DNA of 64,000 nucleotides. Source: Alisma plantago-aquatica (Eukaryota; Streptophyta; Magnoliopsida; Alismatales; Alismataceae). Of this stretch, positions 37,336 to 49,299 are shown piece after piece. The position numbers and the translations under genes were made by a program. The notes beneath the pieces are model-generated. The model saw nothing but the letters and a program-made list of their open reading frames with translations. It did no database searches and was not told where the DNA came from. The DNA lies in assembly GCA_963693085.1 (NCBI GenBank), contig OY856410.1, positions 1,392,902,863 through 1,392,966,862 of the forward strand, given 5' to 3'. Within the stretch, counting starts at the first letter, position 1; the number at the start of each line of letters is the position of its first letter.

Positions 37336-39699
37336 ATATAGACATATAAGTATTTTTATTAGGGTTGGATGTTTCCCCTAATATAACTATCACCTATTTT
37401 AAATAATGATTTGAAAATATCAAAAGTGCATGTAAGTTTGTCTTCATGTACCATATTACATCATAAATCATTCTCAACTAAGGGTGAAATAGCCTAAAAA
37501 TTAAGATTTCAAAATTAGGGTTTCTTGATATTAATAGGGAAATCATAAGATTTGATGAAAATTAATTAAGCATAAACATATCATACACATCACATGTCAT
37601 GTCACATTTCACATTATATAAGTCATCACTACTGTACAAAGTGATCATGGTTTGATTTTTTTATTCAAGTCATCAAAATTTACTTATTTAGAGTTGTAAT
37701 ATAGTTTTGAAGCATCATTACGACAATATTTGCACAAGATTAGAGACTGGGCACAAAAAAAGTCCACATTAACACATTATGCTACATGATTATATCTAGA
37801 ACACATGGGTGGATAGGGTTAAATCTTGGTTCCAAAATTTGCAAAAGTTATTAATCTATGGTTTGAAGATGGAATTGAGTCATTATAAGGTCATGATTTG
37901 GCATAATATAGCATTAACATATAAAACATGTCAAAATTACTCATTTTCAAGATTTTGGTAGATTTCTAAGTAGATATAGGTCCTAGAACCATTTTTTATA
38001 GAAAGTTCACATGGTTTTGATAAAAATGGTATATAATACCTGTGTTTTGGTTAAAGGGTTGATTTAACACGATTTATGCAAGATATGGGCATTTTCTTTT
38101 ACTTTTGGCTGATAGGAGATAATAACTTTATTTGGAGTAATCATCGGTCATGGATGATGAGATCATAGTGGATCGATTGTGATCTAAGGGTCGAGATATG
38201 ACATATCCACTAACTGAGTTGGCGACAGAGAGAGATAAGGAAAATATGGAAAGCTTTGGCTTATGATCTTTAGTTCTTTGTGTACTCCCCACAAGTAATT
38301 GGCTTTCTTATCTCTACAAGTGAGCCTAGACTGTGTGCACCAGGGAAGTGGTTAACTCACCACAGCCCAAGGAAAAATAGAGAGGAGGAGGCGAGACTCA
38401 AAAACCCATTGTATATCCTCTTTGGGACCCTGTAAAGATGATGATGGGTTGAGACTAGACCAAGAAGGGATCTGGAGGGAATGTCCAAACGGAAATATCA
38501 TGATGGTAGGGAAGAAGAAGGAAGGAGGAGAGAGAACATTTGTGTTGGGTTCTTGGGAAGGGGACATAATGAAATAACAAAATGTATTTCCTTTATACCC
38601 AAACTGTTGGATCCATCGTAGCTATAAAATGTCTTTGAATAAAATATGTAAGAGGGGATTAAGGTGATACCTTTAAGCATCCTACTTGTCCAACAAGTAG
38701 ACGCATGTTATGTCGGTGAAGAACTTGATTTGGATGGGCACCAAGCAGCAACTTTTTGTCATCTTGTAGCGTGTGTTCTCCAAGCCTCTACACATATTCC
38801 TCGACCTCTATTTCATCCATGCGGATGAGGGAGAATGTGATGCACCACCTTTTCCATCAAGTCAAAGAGGAACGTGATTTGTTGATGTGCTAGGTGTCCT
38901 AGAACTCCCTTTCTTCTCCTATTTAGGGAAGCAGTCCTTAGAGTGAATTCCTCTCTAAGAGAGAAGTTTGACTGCCAATTTGTCTCACAAGTTGTCTCAA
39001 AGAAGTTGTATCACCCTTTGGGATGTGCAACATTTCTATAATAGCGTCATGGACTTTAAGAAACCTCATTCTGATCCCTTTTCTAATTGCAATCCCAAGA
39101 ACAACTTAATGCCAAAAACTCAGACTAGATTCGAGATTTCCCAATTCAAAATCAAATCACCCCTTTTTAGTTTGTGATTGTCCGATCTCAGTATTCAATC
39201 GCTCAATCACACAGTTCAGATCTTAATTTAAAATTTGAGACTTTTCATGTTTAACTATGATTGCTGGATCTCATATGCAGATCACGTGATCTCCGTAGTC
39301 TAGTGGAAAAATCATTTAGTTGATCTATTGATCCAATCATATGATCGGCCGATCAAACATTATGATTGCCGGATCTAAGAGTTAATAAACCTATTTATGA
39401 TTCAAAACTATTCTAATCATATGTTTGATTGTGAACTTTAGTTACCTTATGCATCCTTATATGTGACCTGATAGGCTCCTAATGACGGTGGTAGTGAGTT
39501 GCAAAACAACATAAGAAATGATTGGTGTCCAACCACACATCATCACCACCAAAGTAAAAGGAAGAAGTTGGAGAAAAACTACAACATGTAAAAGTGATAA
39601 ATCTTGCCATGACTATGTAATTCCTTTATTCCAAATATTCGTATTGAACTTGAGGCATGGAATGTCATCCTCTTAGCATTCAATATGTGTTCCTTGAAC
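37336..39699. other. Unassigned AT-rich DNA, no gene
   Basis: No long frame and no recognisable protein motif. A small palindrome (GATCGGCCGATC) lies near 39,342-39,353. Confidence 0.4.
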
Positions 39700-40330
39700 T
39701 ATAGCAGACTATACAAAATAATGTGAGCTCAATATCATATATTGGCTCACATGAGCATGGCCATGCATTGTAGAGTCTTGTTATCAAGTGGCCATGCATA
39801 CCACTCCAAATGAGGAACAAATTTCATCTACATTACTCACAACACTCCCCATGTGTCTCAGTGTACCCAATCATGACCTTTTGACAACTTGTATTCCATA
39901 GCATGTTGGGATAGTATCATAGTACACAAAACAACATGTGTTATTGTAGTGAATTCAGCTCTAAGGATCACAGTCACCACTGTCACATTGAGATATGACT
40001 CTAGCATGTCATTTCAGGACTTCCATGTGTCAATCTCAAGGTAGGTCTATCCAGAATGACTTGTTGTCTAACAAGTAAAAGTGCATCTGAGTTGATATCC
40101 AATATCATGTCTTGTGTATTATTGTTGTCTTATACTATCCACAATAATAACTGATTGGGGACATAACAAGAATGAAAAATCCTATTATACATGTGATCTC
40201 AAGTTCAGGTTCTTACCCGAAATCATATGTCATCGAGTTAAACATTCTTAGGACATTATCATGTTTATTTATTGTCTAAATACTAAAACAAACATAATAA
40301 CTGGAGTTTTTTTATTAATAATAATATCAA
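39700..40330 (-). mobile_element. Copia LTR copy, inverted
   Basis: On the minus strand this matches the LTR pieces at 11,420-11,580 (its first part, 40,330-40,190) and at 1-475 (its second part, 40,180-39,700), and so bridges them into one LTR family. No pol sequence lies beside it, so it is probably a solo LTR or fragment. Exact ends and TSD were not resolved. Confidence 0.6.
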
Positions 40331-40871
40331 GTACAAAATATCCCTTTTACAATACATGATGGATATGATGACATATAACCAACAATTTGAACTTGATCTA
40401 CACTGGAAGAAGAGTGAAATTAAGGGGGGGGAGGCAAAGAGAAATGGAGGGTGAATATAGCTTGAGCAACTGGCGTGGCTTGGTATGCACGGCTCAACCA
40501 TGCCTGACATGGGTGAATGTAGTGTGGTCCATGCCCTAGGGAGATAAACAACCCTTGTTGGAGATTGGATCAAGGGTCAAATTCATGGCCTCTTGATAGG
40601 TCATCATTCTCTGGACAAGAATTAAATGGATTTTTGACGTGGCAAGGATCTTAGGAAAAGAGGGGAAAATGGTGTACAAACGTTTTCTTGCAAAATATAG
40701 GTTTGTTTAAGGAAATTTTTCCATTGTTGGTTCATGGATTTCCTATGCTTCTTATATAAAAATATTGGATTCAAGATTGTGATCAGGGGTTTCAATGATA
40801 AGTGTTCAATGATATATGTTGATGGTTTAGTACACACACACACACACATATATATATACATATATATATAT

Positions 40872-41213
40872 GGGTGTTCATTCGTTGCCCGCGCGGGTAG
40901 CCTGGATTTTCACTACCCGACAGCCAAAAAAGTAACTCTCCTGGCCAAAAAAGTAACTCTGCTATCAAAAAAGTAACTATGATGAACAGAAAGTAACTAC
41001 ACGAATAAAAGAGTAACTATGTACAAAATATACAGCAGATATATATAAGGATGGGTTTTTTTATTTTGGCGGGGCAAATGATATTATTTTTGGCTAAAAT
41101 TTTTTGGAGAGCTAGACAAAATAGTCCTCTACAATTGCGAGAGAAAAAAATTGAAAAAAAGTGGTCGGAAGGGTGGGCGGGTAGCTACCCACGCGGGCAA
41201 TAAAGATGGGCCC
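40872..41213. mobile_element. MITE-like element with internal repeat array
   Basis: A 342-bp element whose ends pair as inverted repeats: left GGGTGTTCATTCGTTGCCCG, then CGCGGGTAGC; right, as reverse complement, GGGCCCATCTTTATTGCCCG, then CGTGGGTAGC. The inner TTGCCCGCG(C/T)GGGTAGC is nearly perfect. Both flanks are TATATA runs, so a TA target is possible but cannot be proven. There is no coding capacity. It holds a five-unit repeat array (40,926-41,020). I do not recognise the family. Confidence 0.65.
40926..41020. repeat. 20-21-bp repeat array, core AAAAAAGTAACT
   Basis: Five units, each with a run of A followed by GTAACT and a variable 8-9-base spacer, starting near 40,926, 40,947, 40,967, 40,988 and 41,007. 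The first two units are nearly identical (AAAAAAGTAACTCT) and the last two decayed. Lies off-centre within the MITE-like element. Confidence 0.85.
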
Positions 41214-41315
41214 TATATATATATATTATTCATGTCAATATTTGAATGTATCCATTTTTTAATTTCTTTTCAGCATTCAACTAGAATACACACACTCACA
41301 TGTATATGTGTGTGT

Positions 41316-41318
<3 letters not shown>

Positions 41319-41374
<56 letters not shown>

Positions 41375-41401
41375 TAGATAGATAGATAGATAGAGGGGAG
41401 G

Positions 41402-41442
<41 letters not shown>
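41319..41442. repeat. Compound microsatellite (TA)n(GATA)n(GA)n
   Basis: (TA)n about 41,319-41,372, (GATA)n 41,372-41,393, (GA)n 41,405-41,441. The short frames read through it are artefacts. Confidence 0.95.
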
Positions 41443-41444
<2 letters not shown>

Positions 41445-41805
41445 TCAGACTACAATACACTCGAGTGTACAGATCACATCATACACTCTAGTGGTGTTTG
41501 CATATGTAGACTTTTTTTGACAAATCTAAATAGTTGAAATTCATTGTTATAACAAATGCAGACTACCTGTCAAATTTGAGCTCGTTTGGAATTTTCTAAG
41601 TGACTCTTTCATGAGCAACAAAACTGATGCACAAAATTAATTTGAATTGTATAATGTTTATCACCTTTAGATACTTGACCTATAAGTGTCTAAATGAGCT
41701 CAAATTTTGTATGTAATATGTTCATATCATATTTAAGAAGATCGATGGTTTAGATTTACAAAATAAACATTGCATGATGGAACATGACCTAAGTGTATTC
41801 AGTCT

Positions 41806-42003
41806 CACTAGTACATAACCGGCCTTTAGTGTCAGTTATTTAAGGCCTTTAGTGTCGGTTTTTAAGTCACACCTATGTGGGCGCCGCTAAAAGCCCAACC
41901 ATTACGCGTCGGTTCTCAAACCGACGCCACAACCCTTCGCGCGCCACTAAAAACGCGCCAGCAGGGGGTATAGGCGTCGGTTATTAGCTTAGAAACCGAC
42001 GCC
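41806..42003 (+). mobile_element. CACTA (En/Spm-type) transposon terminus
   Basis: Begins CACTAGTACATAACCGGCC, followed by subterminal repeats: TTTAGTGTC(A/G)GTT twice, then two hairpins with GCGTCGGTT...AACCGACGC arms (about 41,906-41,927 and 41,973-42,003). A CACTA end with repeated subterminal motifs is the hallmark of the superfamily; the subterminal motifs bind its transposase. No TAGTG partner end is visible downstream, so this is a fragment or the element is truncated. Confidence 0.75.
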
Positions 42004-42095
42004 ATAGACATATACAGAGAGGCATTCTCTCCCCCTCTCTCACGCCCGTGGCAGAGGCCGAACGCTCGGGAGGGTGGTAAATCAAGACGGCAACT

Positions 42096-42153
42096 GGGAT
42101 GAACCCGGGTCTCTTTGTTAGGAGACATCGTGCTTGACTACTTGAGCCACTCC
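42096..42153 (-). repeat. tRNA-like (SINE head?) with box A and box B
   Basis: On the minus strand: TGGCTCAAGTAG (box A-like, 42,138-42,149), a possible anticodon stem GTCTC...GAGAC, then GGGTTCATCCC (box B-like, 42,096-42,106), with about 31 bases between the boxes. This is the layout of a tRNA-derived RNA polymerase III promoter. It runs directly into the CACTA subterminal region. It is not a functional tRNA: acceptor ends do not pair. It may be a SINE head next to, or captured by, the CACTA element. Confidence 0.5.
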
Positions 42154-42161
42154 TTGTCGAC

Positions 42162-42186
42162 TGTATGTATGTATGTATGTATGTAT
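42162..42186. repeat. (TATG)n microsatellite
   Basis: About six TATG repeats directly next to the tRNA-like block, then a TATATGTATG tail. Confidence 0.9.
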
Positions 42187-45100
42187 ATATGTATGTGTAT
42201 ATAGACACACACACTTACTTCAAGTCAACATTTGAATGTGACAATGTGTCCTTTCTTAATCTCTTTTGAGAAATATAAGTGTAGTATGATGCATAGTTTT
42301 CTAAAGACGTTTGTTGAGCTTTGACACAACTATTTGTAAATCAATTTCTTTTAAATAGTTTTGCAAACCATTGTTTTTTGTAGATGTTTTTTACTTTTTA
42401 ATGAAAGACCCTTTTATGGGAGAAAACAATGGTTGAAAAGACACGTGTATATTCAGTAAGACAGTAACAAGTTAGTTTTATTGGTATTTTATATGCCTTA
42501 CTTGGTATATATCTCAAAGCTCTGACTTGTCGTTAACAAATGTAATGAATTCTTATTTGTTTAATGGCAATTTTCAATTATCAATTCGTTTTTCTTTATT
42601 ACCAATTAATTTCGTGCAACTAGTGCCATCTTGTTATACAAAATACGTGTTAACATAAAGTAATAACAAATATTACCTTATAATCACAACATACGATCTG
42701 GTGATATTAGATCATACTGGCGATAGCAACAGTGCAAATATGGATTGATTGTTGCCGAAATCATATATAGACCTCAATAAAAAACCACAGCCATCCACTG
42801 TGATTTTAAAACTGTTCGCAACAAGGAAAATTTGTAGTCAAGTGCAGCAGAGTTCTTTAAAATATTGTTTAAAGAATACATTGTTGAAAATTCCAGTTAA
42901 CTGTAGTGTAGCACACAGAATTTGAAGAAGAAAAAAAAAGATCTCACGTCATGTCAAAGAATGAAACAATACTAGCTTTTGTATTCCCATGTTCATAAAG
43001 GTCCAAAACATACATACTCCAACGATGCTTCATAATAGAAAAAGTGAAATAATAACATAGCAAATGTACAGATGTAATCCACAGATAATTGAACTATAGA
43101 CTTCATTTTATTCATTTTCGATTTATGGAGGGGAGGGGTCTTAAAGCCTTATCACAGGTTGATATTATAAGAATATCCGTATCAGGTTCAAGTTTTAGAC
43201 ATACCTCTGATAGTCTTGAAGAGGTTATTTATCCCCAACACGGGTATAAATCGTCAACTTGACCTTTGTGATGCAAAACCATCAGCAAGAGCGGTTTAAA
43301 CTTAAACAAGACTGAGAATTGGTAAGCATACTGGAACTGCGCGAGTTAAATCTTGAACAAGACTGAGAATTGGAAATCAAACTGGACCGGCGCGACCAAA
43401 TAAGATCGTGGAAACGAGAAACTGATTAAATAAAAAGGAAGTCTGACATTGACAGCAGTGGATCAAACTCGTAGGGCGCCGTAGCAAATTAGCAATACCG
43501 TGCGTGGACGTCGTGTGGGGAAATAAATTTTCTTTTGTCTATATCAACAGGTCGCTTTGTGCAGTGGTCAGCTTGTGTATTTTAGCAGATAGTTCTTTAC
43601 TCGACGAGCTATGTCATATTCGCACATGACAGACATTAATAAACAGTTTCTTTATCCATAACTGGATACTCTTGCCGGCCGAGGGCCTCTAATCGGTCAC
43701 TGTATGCACATCATCAAGTATCAATGCGGTTTACAAAGCAAGTAACAAGGTGCCACCTGCATCTTCAAATTCCCCGTCACTCACAAACCCTTATCTTATT
43801 TTGGTAGCTAGATCACTGTATTTTCAGAAAGGATTGCCTACTCAGCCAAAACCGAGACGACTAACAAACAATAGGATATGTTATTCGAATTATCTTGATT
43901 TCTATTACTTTGTTCGCAAATTTTTACAAACGAAAACAACAAAATAGCCCAACCAAAATAAATAATAAGATTTAAGATTTATAAGAGCAAGATGTGGGTG
44001 AAATGTCCTTTCACACACGGTATTGCTGATTTGCTACAACGAGGCAACATTTTGAATGAGATTTAACAGTATTGTTGTGGGCGTGGTTGAATTTAGGAGG
44101 CAAACTGTTGAGAACATTTGTGATAGGAGCGTCAAGTTGAACACCATCGTGGAGACAAAAGTCATTGCTCCTATGCACGATCTTCTTAGAAATTTACCTT
44201 CTAATTTAGTCACCCCCGCAGCATAAGTATTGCTTCTTAGTGCTATAAAAAGACAATGTTAAACTATCTGTTGGCCCTCGATCATTGTCGGAGGAACAAT
44301 CACAAAAGGCCTGGAATTCGCACAACATCAAGGTGGAAAACAAGAGAAGGGGAGTTGGGAGAAGCAATGACGTTGTGGGATAATGGAACGATATAGAAGG
44401 CCCTACAGAACAACATAGTAAGTTGTATATAGCAAGCAGAGAATAACTTTTGCACACAACAATTCTTAGTATCTTATCAACCGTGTTCAGAAATTTTTAG
44501 TTTGTCAGGAAATAGGTAAGATGTGTCTACTTTATAGATGGAGAAGCCAACAAAGATAAGTGACCAATTCTTGTCATGTATTCTAATCAATAATGATATG
44601 TGAGTAGCTAAGTACACATGAAAATAAAGAGAGCACACAAAACAACAAATGGCTGGTGACAAGAAGGTTATTCAAGAATACAAATATTTAGTTCAGCTCA
44701 AGGCTTGCTTTTCTATGGCAATTAAGGCACCTAATTGTGACAATGGGATTCCATGACAATTAAAATATTTTTTTTAAAAAATGATTATAGAAATCAAATT
44801 GCATGCATGTATTGAACTGGACTAGGTTGGGCGGGTATGGTGTGGCGTGGAGTGACTAGGCGTAACGTGTGTGTATGTATTTTCATTTTATCAAAGATCA
44901 ATACACAAATAAGCTCAATATATAGCATGTAAATTTACATGCCCCAGGGAGGCTCACATGGCCTCAGGTTTCTACTGCCACTTCATTGATTCTCTATCAT
45001 TTAAGAAGTGAGCAATATATGACTAAATGGACACTGAGCGGTTTTAAAATAGAAGAGAAAATAACTTAAATATAATATTTTGTCACATATTTCAAAAACC

Positions 45101-45350
45101 TTGAAAAATTATAAAATATAAAAAGATAGATAAACTATGCCTTTCAGCATAGGTCGCTTGTGTTGAACCTTATCGAGCAATGGTTTATCTAACTCTGGTG
45201 AAACATGATAAGCAACATCTTGAATTAGACAATTAGAGTCATATTTTAACAGATTATGCAAACATAGTGAGAACTCAAATAAGGGTTTGCATTAGTATGC
45301 AGGTTACAACATTGTCAAGAATCTATATCATGAGTTCTCTAATGAGTATG
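42187..45350. other. Unassigned DNA, possibly low-copy
   Basis: 3.2 kb without transposon motifs that I recognise and with somewhat more balanced composition (43,250-43,900). A direct duplication of about 50 bp lies at 43,291-43,390 (core ACAAGACTGAGAATTGG). Frames such as 43,750-43,947 have no recognisable domain. It could be host intergenic DNA. Confidence 0.35.
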
Positions 45351-45724
45351 CCTAACTTACATGGACTCTGATCTAAATTTAGACTCACATGGTATGGACC
45401 ATCTAAAGGTGTACTATCATATACTACTCCCTACCAAACATATGTCCATGATCCCATTGAAAGCAAAGATCTACCAAGATAGGATCGAAGCACAAAACAC
45501 TACAGAAAAGGGTCTTGAGTATAACTCTAAAGTTATGCTTGTACACATCCACAACTTAGTTGTTCCCTTAAACCATTTTCCATGAGTTCTTAAAACTTAA
45601 AATGAAAGGTTACAACTGTGGTGTTCAACTCATGGGAAGAAATTCATTCCCATCAAACTAAGTACTAACTTTCTATATAGCCATTTGTGAGAGGACCAAT
45701 ATTATTCTCAATTAATCTAACGAA

Positions 45725-46132
45725 CTATATAGATATAACACCATGGATAATAATGTTTCTCATATCCTCATGCCTCAATCTCATAAAATTCTTTCTTAGG
45801 TTAGATTGTTTAGCTTTATCTATGGATAGCCTACTCTCACACTGAATTAAGATGGAAACGACTTTGAAACTATAGGTAAGTTGAGAAAAAGATTGTAATT
45901 CCCTTAGCTGACAACAAGCTAAATCTAAGGCTATAAGATCAGCCTCGATAGTGGATCTAGACCGTAATGTTTGCTTGGATAGTTTCCAAGAACCTGCAAT
46001 GCCATTAAGGAAAAACACATAACCACTAGTTGACTTGATCTCATCAGAATAAGAAACCCAATTTACATATGTATAGCCTTCTATTTCTCGTGGGAAAGCA
46101 TTGTATGAATAAACTAACTTATGTACCTTCAA
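45725..46132 (-). pseudogene. Copia B: RNase H
   Basis: C-terminal RNase H part of the outer minus-strand copia element. Visible: GYTYVNWVSYSDEIKSTSGYVFFLNGIAGSWKLSKQ, the standard copia 'Y-x-D-A-D-W...S-T-S-G-Y' region with both expected Asp positions altered, and STIEADLIALDLACCQLREL (normally S-T-x-E-A-E-Y). The SKQ/ST-EA context is unmistakable for the family. Open for 135 codons, but key acidic residues are lost. Confidence 0.85.
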
Positions 46133-46199
46133 AATACCTAAAGACCCTAACTAAAGCATTCCAATGATCTTAATTGGACAGCTATTGTACCTACTAACC

Positions 46200-47640
46200 C
46201 TACTAACATCATAAGCAATATCAGGTCTAGAATTGTTGGTTAAGTATATTAATCTTCCTGTAACTTCCAATACCAAGAATAAATTGAGTGTCTAAATATT
46301 TTATACCCAAATTATAGGAAATAAAAAATTAGTATCGGTCATTAATGTGGTGTTAGATCTAAAGTATCATCAATGTACAAGAAAATTGGCACAAATACAA
46401 TATCAACAGAGTTAGAATAAATCCTTATATCCTATTCATTAGTTGTAAATGCATAAGAAATGATATTTCCATACAATTTTGCATTGCACTTCTTAGGTGT
46501 TTGTTTTACACCATACAAAGATTTTACAAGTCTACAAACTTTGCATAATAGTCCTCGGGCCAATATATCCTTTGGTTGATCCATATACATATCTTCGTGT
46601 AGGTCACCACTGAGGAAGGCAGTCTTAACATCTATTTGATTGATTTAAAGATTATAGATCACGATCAAGGTAGCAAGGATAGGGATTGAGGTGATCTTAT
46701 TTATAGGAGAATATGGTTCAAATTAATCAGATCATTCTTGTTGTTCATAACCATTGTCTACAGGCCTAGTCTTAAACTTATCAATAGTACCATTTTCCCT
46801 TAACTTCTTTATAGATAACCATTACTTAAACACAATCATTTTTCAACCTAGAGGAAGATGGTTTAGAATCCAATTATGATTGTACATTGTGGATTCTATT
46901 TCACTATCAACATCTTCCTTCCAGAACCCAACATGTATGGCATCTTCATATGTCTTAGGGTCTTCTTCTAAGAAAGGTGTAGAAAGTATTAGTTAATGTT
47001 TCCCTTATACCCTGACCAATGTTAATTGGAGAGTCATCCACTTCAAAGTTCAAGGGTTTATATTTAGGGCACAAGTATGTCTAGAAGTTAATCTTGAGTT
47101 GGTTTTGTCATTCAGAAGGTTCAACATTTGAAGGACCTTCACCAACTTGTCTAGGAATTAAAATTTTGAGACAAAATACTTTTTTTCATAGTATTAACAT
47201 CTACATGTCGAATTTCTAGCTTGAAGTTTGTTCTGGTGTCATGAAAATCTAATTTTATGACTATATATTTGTTTGCAATGATATTCCAACATAGCCTGTG
47301 AAATGATATCGATATTTTTTTGACTAAGATCTCTCTTCTTATTTTTTGGGATTCTACCTTTGGTCAAGCACCTCTTCCACGTACTCTAAAATAGGTTTCA
47401 TATTAAATCAAATTTCATAAGGAGTTGTATCTATATCTATTAAAGGAATATGGCCTAACACATAGTTATCAATCAAGAGAGCCTCCCTCTACATTCTTGA
47501 ACATAGACCAGATTCAAATAATGTTGCATTAGCCATATTGATCATTGTGATGTTCTTTCTTTCAACAACACAATTAGATTGTGCATTGTATGGGGAAATA
47601 CTTTCATATATAAGGCCATGTTCCTTGCAAAATTGTTTTG
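46200..47640 (-). pseudogene. Copia B: RT and integrase C-terminal half
   Basis: Decayed, many stops. In element order: KQFCKEHGLIYESISPYNAQ and SNCVVERKN at 47,640-47,540 (integrase third catalytic Glu region), then a trace of the integrase/RT linker; EIESTMYNHNW near 46,900 (RT N-terminus); DVKTAFLSGDLHEDMYMDQP at 46,632-46,575; CKVCRLVKSLYGVKQTPKK near 46,540; LYIDDTLDL at 46,380-46,360, with the catalytic Asp pair intact. Its integrase is interrupted at 47,641-47,645 by copia C and resumes at 54,399. Confidence 0.85.
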
Positions 47641-47645
47641 AGTTC
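47641..47645. repeat. Left TSD of copia C
   Basis: AGTTC, repeated at 54,394-54,398 after the other LTR. Confidence 0.85.
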
Positions 47646-47816
47646 TATAGAGAATATAGTTTTTTATATTAAGTGAGTAAAAAGGAGTACAATGCCATCT
47701 CTTTTACAGGACAAGAGAATAAAACAATAACACAACTAGACAACATGGGATAAATAACACAAGTAATAAGTAACACAAAGAGCACATGTAATTAGTAAAT
47801 ATAGAATATCTCTTTA
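47646..47816 (-). mobile_element. Copia C 3' LTR (171 bp)
   Basis: Short LTR that aligns end to end with 54,225-54,393 (169 bp), with roughly a tenth of positions differing by eye. On the minus strand it follows the polypurine tract GAGGGGGGAGT (plus 47,817-47,828 region). The TG start is mutated (TAAAGAGATAT). Confidence 0.9.
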
Positions 47817-47824
47817 CTCCCCCC

Positions 47825-48148
47825 TCAAGCTGGAGCATAGATGTAGAACATGCCCATCTTGTCCACTAGAGTCTTGAATCGAGCTTTAGGTAGAATCTTA
47901 GTGAAGATGTCTACCACTTGCTTTTCAGTATTGAGATGTGGAGTACAAATGTGGCCAAAAATAACAAATTCCCAAATGAAGTGACATTCTACCTCGATAT
48001 GCTTTGTGCACTCATGAAAGGTAGGGTTGCACGCAATAAAAATAGAGTATTTGTTGTCACAAAACTTCAAAATAAGGCTAGTATCATATACGTCAAATTC
48101 TTTGAGAAGGCTTTGAACACACAGAAGTTCACATGCAATGTGAGCCAT
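47825..48148 (-). pseudogene. Copia C: RNase H C-terminus
   Basis: Reads ELLCVQSLLKEFDVYDTSLI, FCDNKYSIFIACNPTFHE, CTKHIEVECHFIWEFV and DIFTKILPKARFKTL, ending in KMGMFYIYAPA. This is the standard copia end (CDN, NP-FHERTKHIE-DCHF-R, DIFTK). Mostly conserved, with the R of HER and of FIRE replaced. Open over 107 codons directly upstream of the polypurine tract. Confidence 0.92.
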
Positions 48149-48159
48149 AGCTAGATATT

Positions 48160-49294
48160 CTGCCTATACACTTGATGTAGCAACCACTGTCTGCTTTTTC
48201 CTATGCCATGTAACTAGGTTGCCTCCTACAAAGGTGTAGTATCCAGATGTAGATTTTTTAGCACATCTACTCCCTGCATAATCAGAGTTTGAGAAACTAG
48301 AAAGATTGCAATGGACATGTTTCTTGTACAATAGACATTTCCCTAGAGAGCTTTTGAGATATCTCCAAATGTGGCAGACAACATCCTAGTGACACTATCA
48401 GGGTTTATCAATGTACCTTCTTAAAACCCAATGGCAGCAGTAAGATCAACTCTCATGACAGTAAGGTAAATGAGCTTACCAACCAATTGCCTAAATTGGT
48501 GGTTGTCAACATAAGGTGGAGAAGATTCATTGTCCCAATCAATGTTGGGATCCAGAGAATGTTGGTTGGCTTGCAGCCAAGCATATCCGTTTCTTGCAAG
48601 AGGCCTAGAATATATTTGCATTGGGAGAGACATATACTTGCTAATGATCTAGATACATCAATGCCTAAAAAATAATGCCAGGATCCTTGGTGACAAAGTG
48701 TTGTTCTAGATATGTTTTTGTAGCTTGAATGCCAAAGGCATCACTGTCAGATAATATTATGTCATCTACATAAACAATAAGAATGACCAGACCAGCTATA
48801 ATTTTCTGGACAAACACTGAGTGATCTGAATGAGAACGACGAAAGCCAAATTTTATGAGAATCTGATAGAGCTTGTCAAACCAGGCGCAAGGACTTGGTT
48901 TAAGGCCATAAATTTCTTTCCAAAATCTACAAGCTTGCAAAGAATACTCCCCCTGAGCAATAAATCTAGATGGTTGCTCCATGTAAACTTCTTCCTACAA
49001 GTCCTCATAAAGAAAGGCGTTCTTGACATCCAGCCGACATGAAGGCCAATCTTTGTTGACAACAATAGAGATGAGGACACAAATAGAATTGAGTCTAGCA
49101 ATTGGAGTAAAGGTCTCAAAATAGTCCACACCATGAGTTCGAGTATATCCTTTCACCACCAGGCATGCTTTCAAATGTTCAATTGTGCCATCAAGTTGAT
49201 ATTTGATAGTGAAGATCCATCGACATTCGACCGTAGGACATGAAAAAGGGCGATCCACAAGATCCCATGTCGTGCGGTCAGTGAGTGCTTGCAT
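48160..49294 (-). pseudogene. Copia C: reverse transcriptase
   Basis: Three segments in element order. 49,294-48,995: MQALTDRTTWDLVDRP, WIFTIKYQLDGTIEHLKACL, GYTRTHGVDYFETFTPIARL and DVKNAFLYEDL. 48,982-48,665: GLKPSPCAWFDKL and VYVDDIILS at 48,775-48,751, with the catalytic Asp pair intact. 48,633-48,421: QLVGKLIYLTVMRVDLTAAIGF, the segment leading to RNase H. A frame change separates the first two segments and a stop follows the YVDD segment. It is better preserved than copia B, in line with later insertion. Confidence 0.92.
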
Positions 49295-49299
49295 CTTAG

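Noticed and set aside
40926..41020. CRISPR-like array
   Set aside because: Units are 20-21 bp with 8-9-bp variable parts, in a eukaryotic MITE-like element. No cas genes and wrong repeat/spacer sizes.
42096..42153. A functional tRNA gene
   Set aside because: Box A and B are present but the acceptor stem does not pair and the T-arm is imperfect; treated as a SINE-like or captured tRNA-like sequence.
41806..42901. Complete CACTA element ending at a downstream TAGTG
   Set aside because: TAGTG at about 42,904 lacks the complementary CCGG/TTTAGTGTC subterminal pattern, so it is a chance 5-mer.
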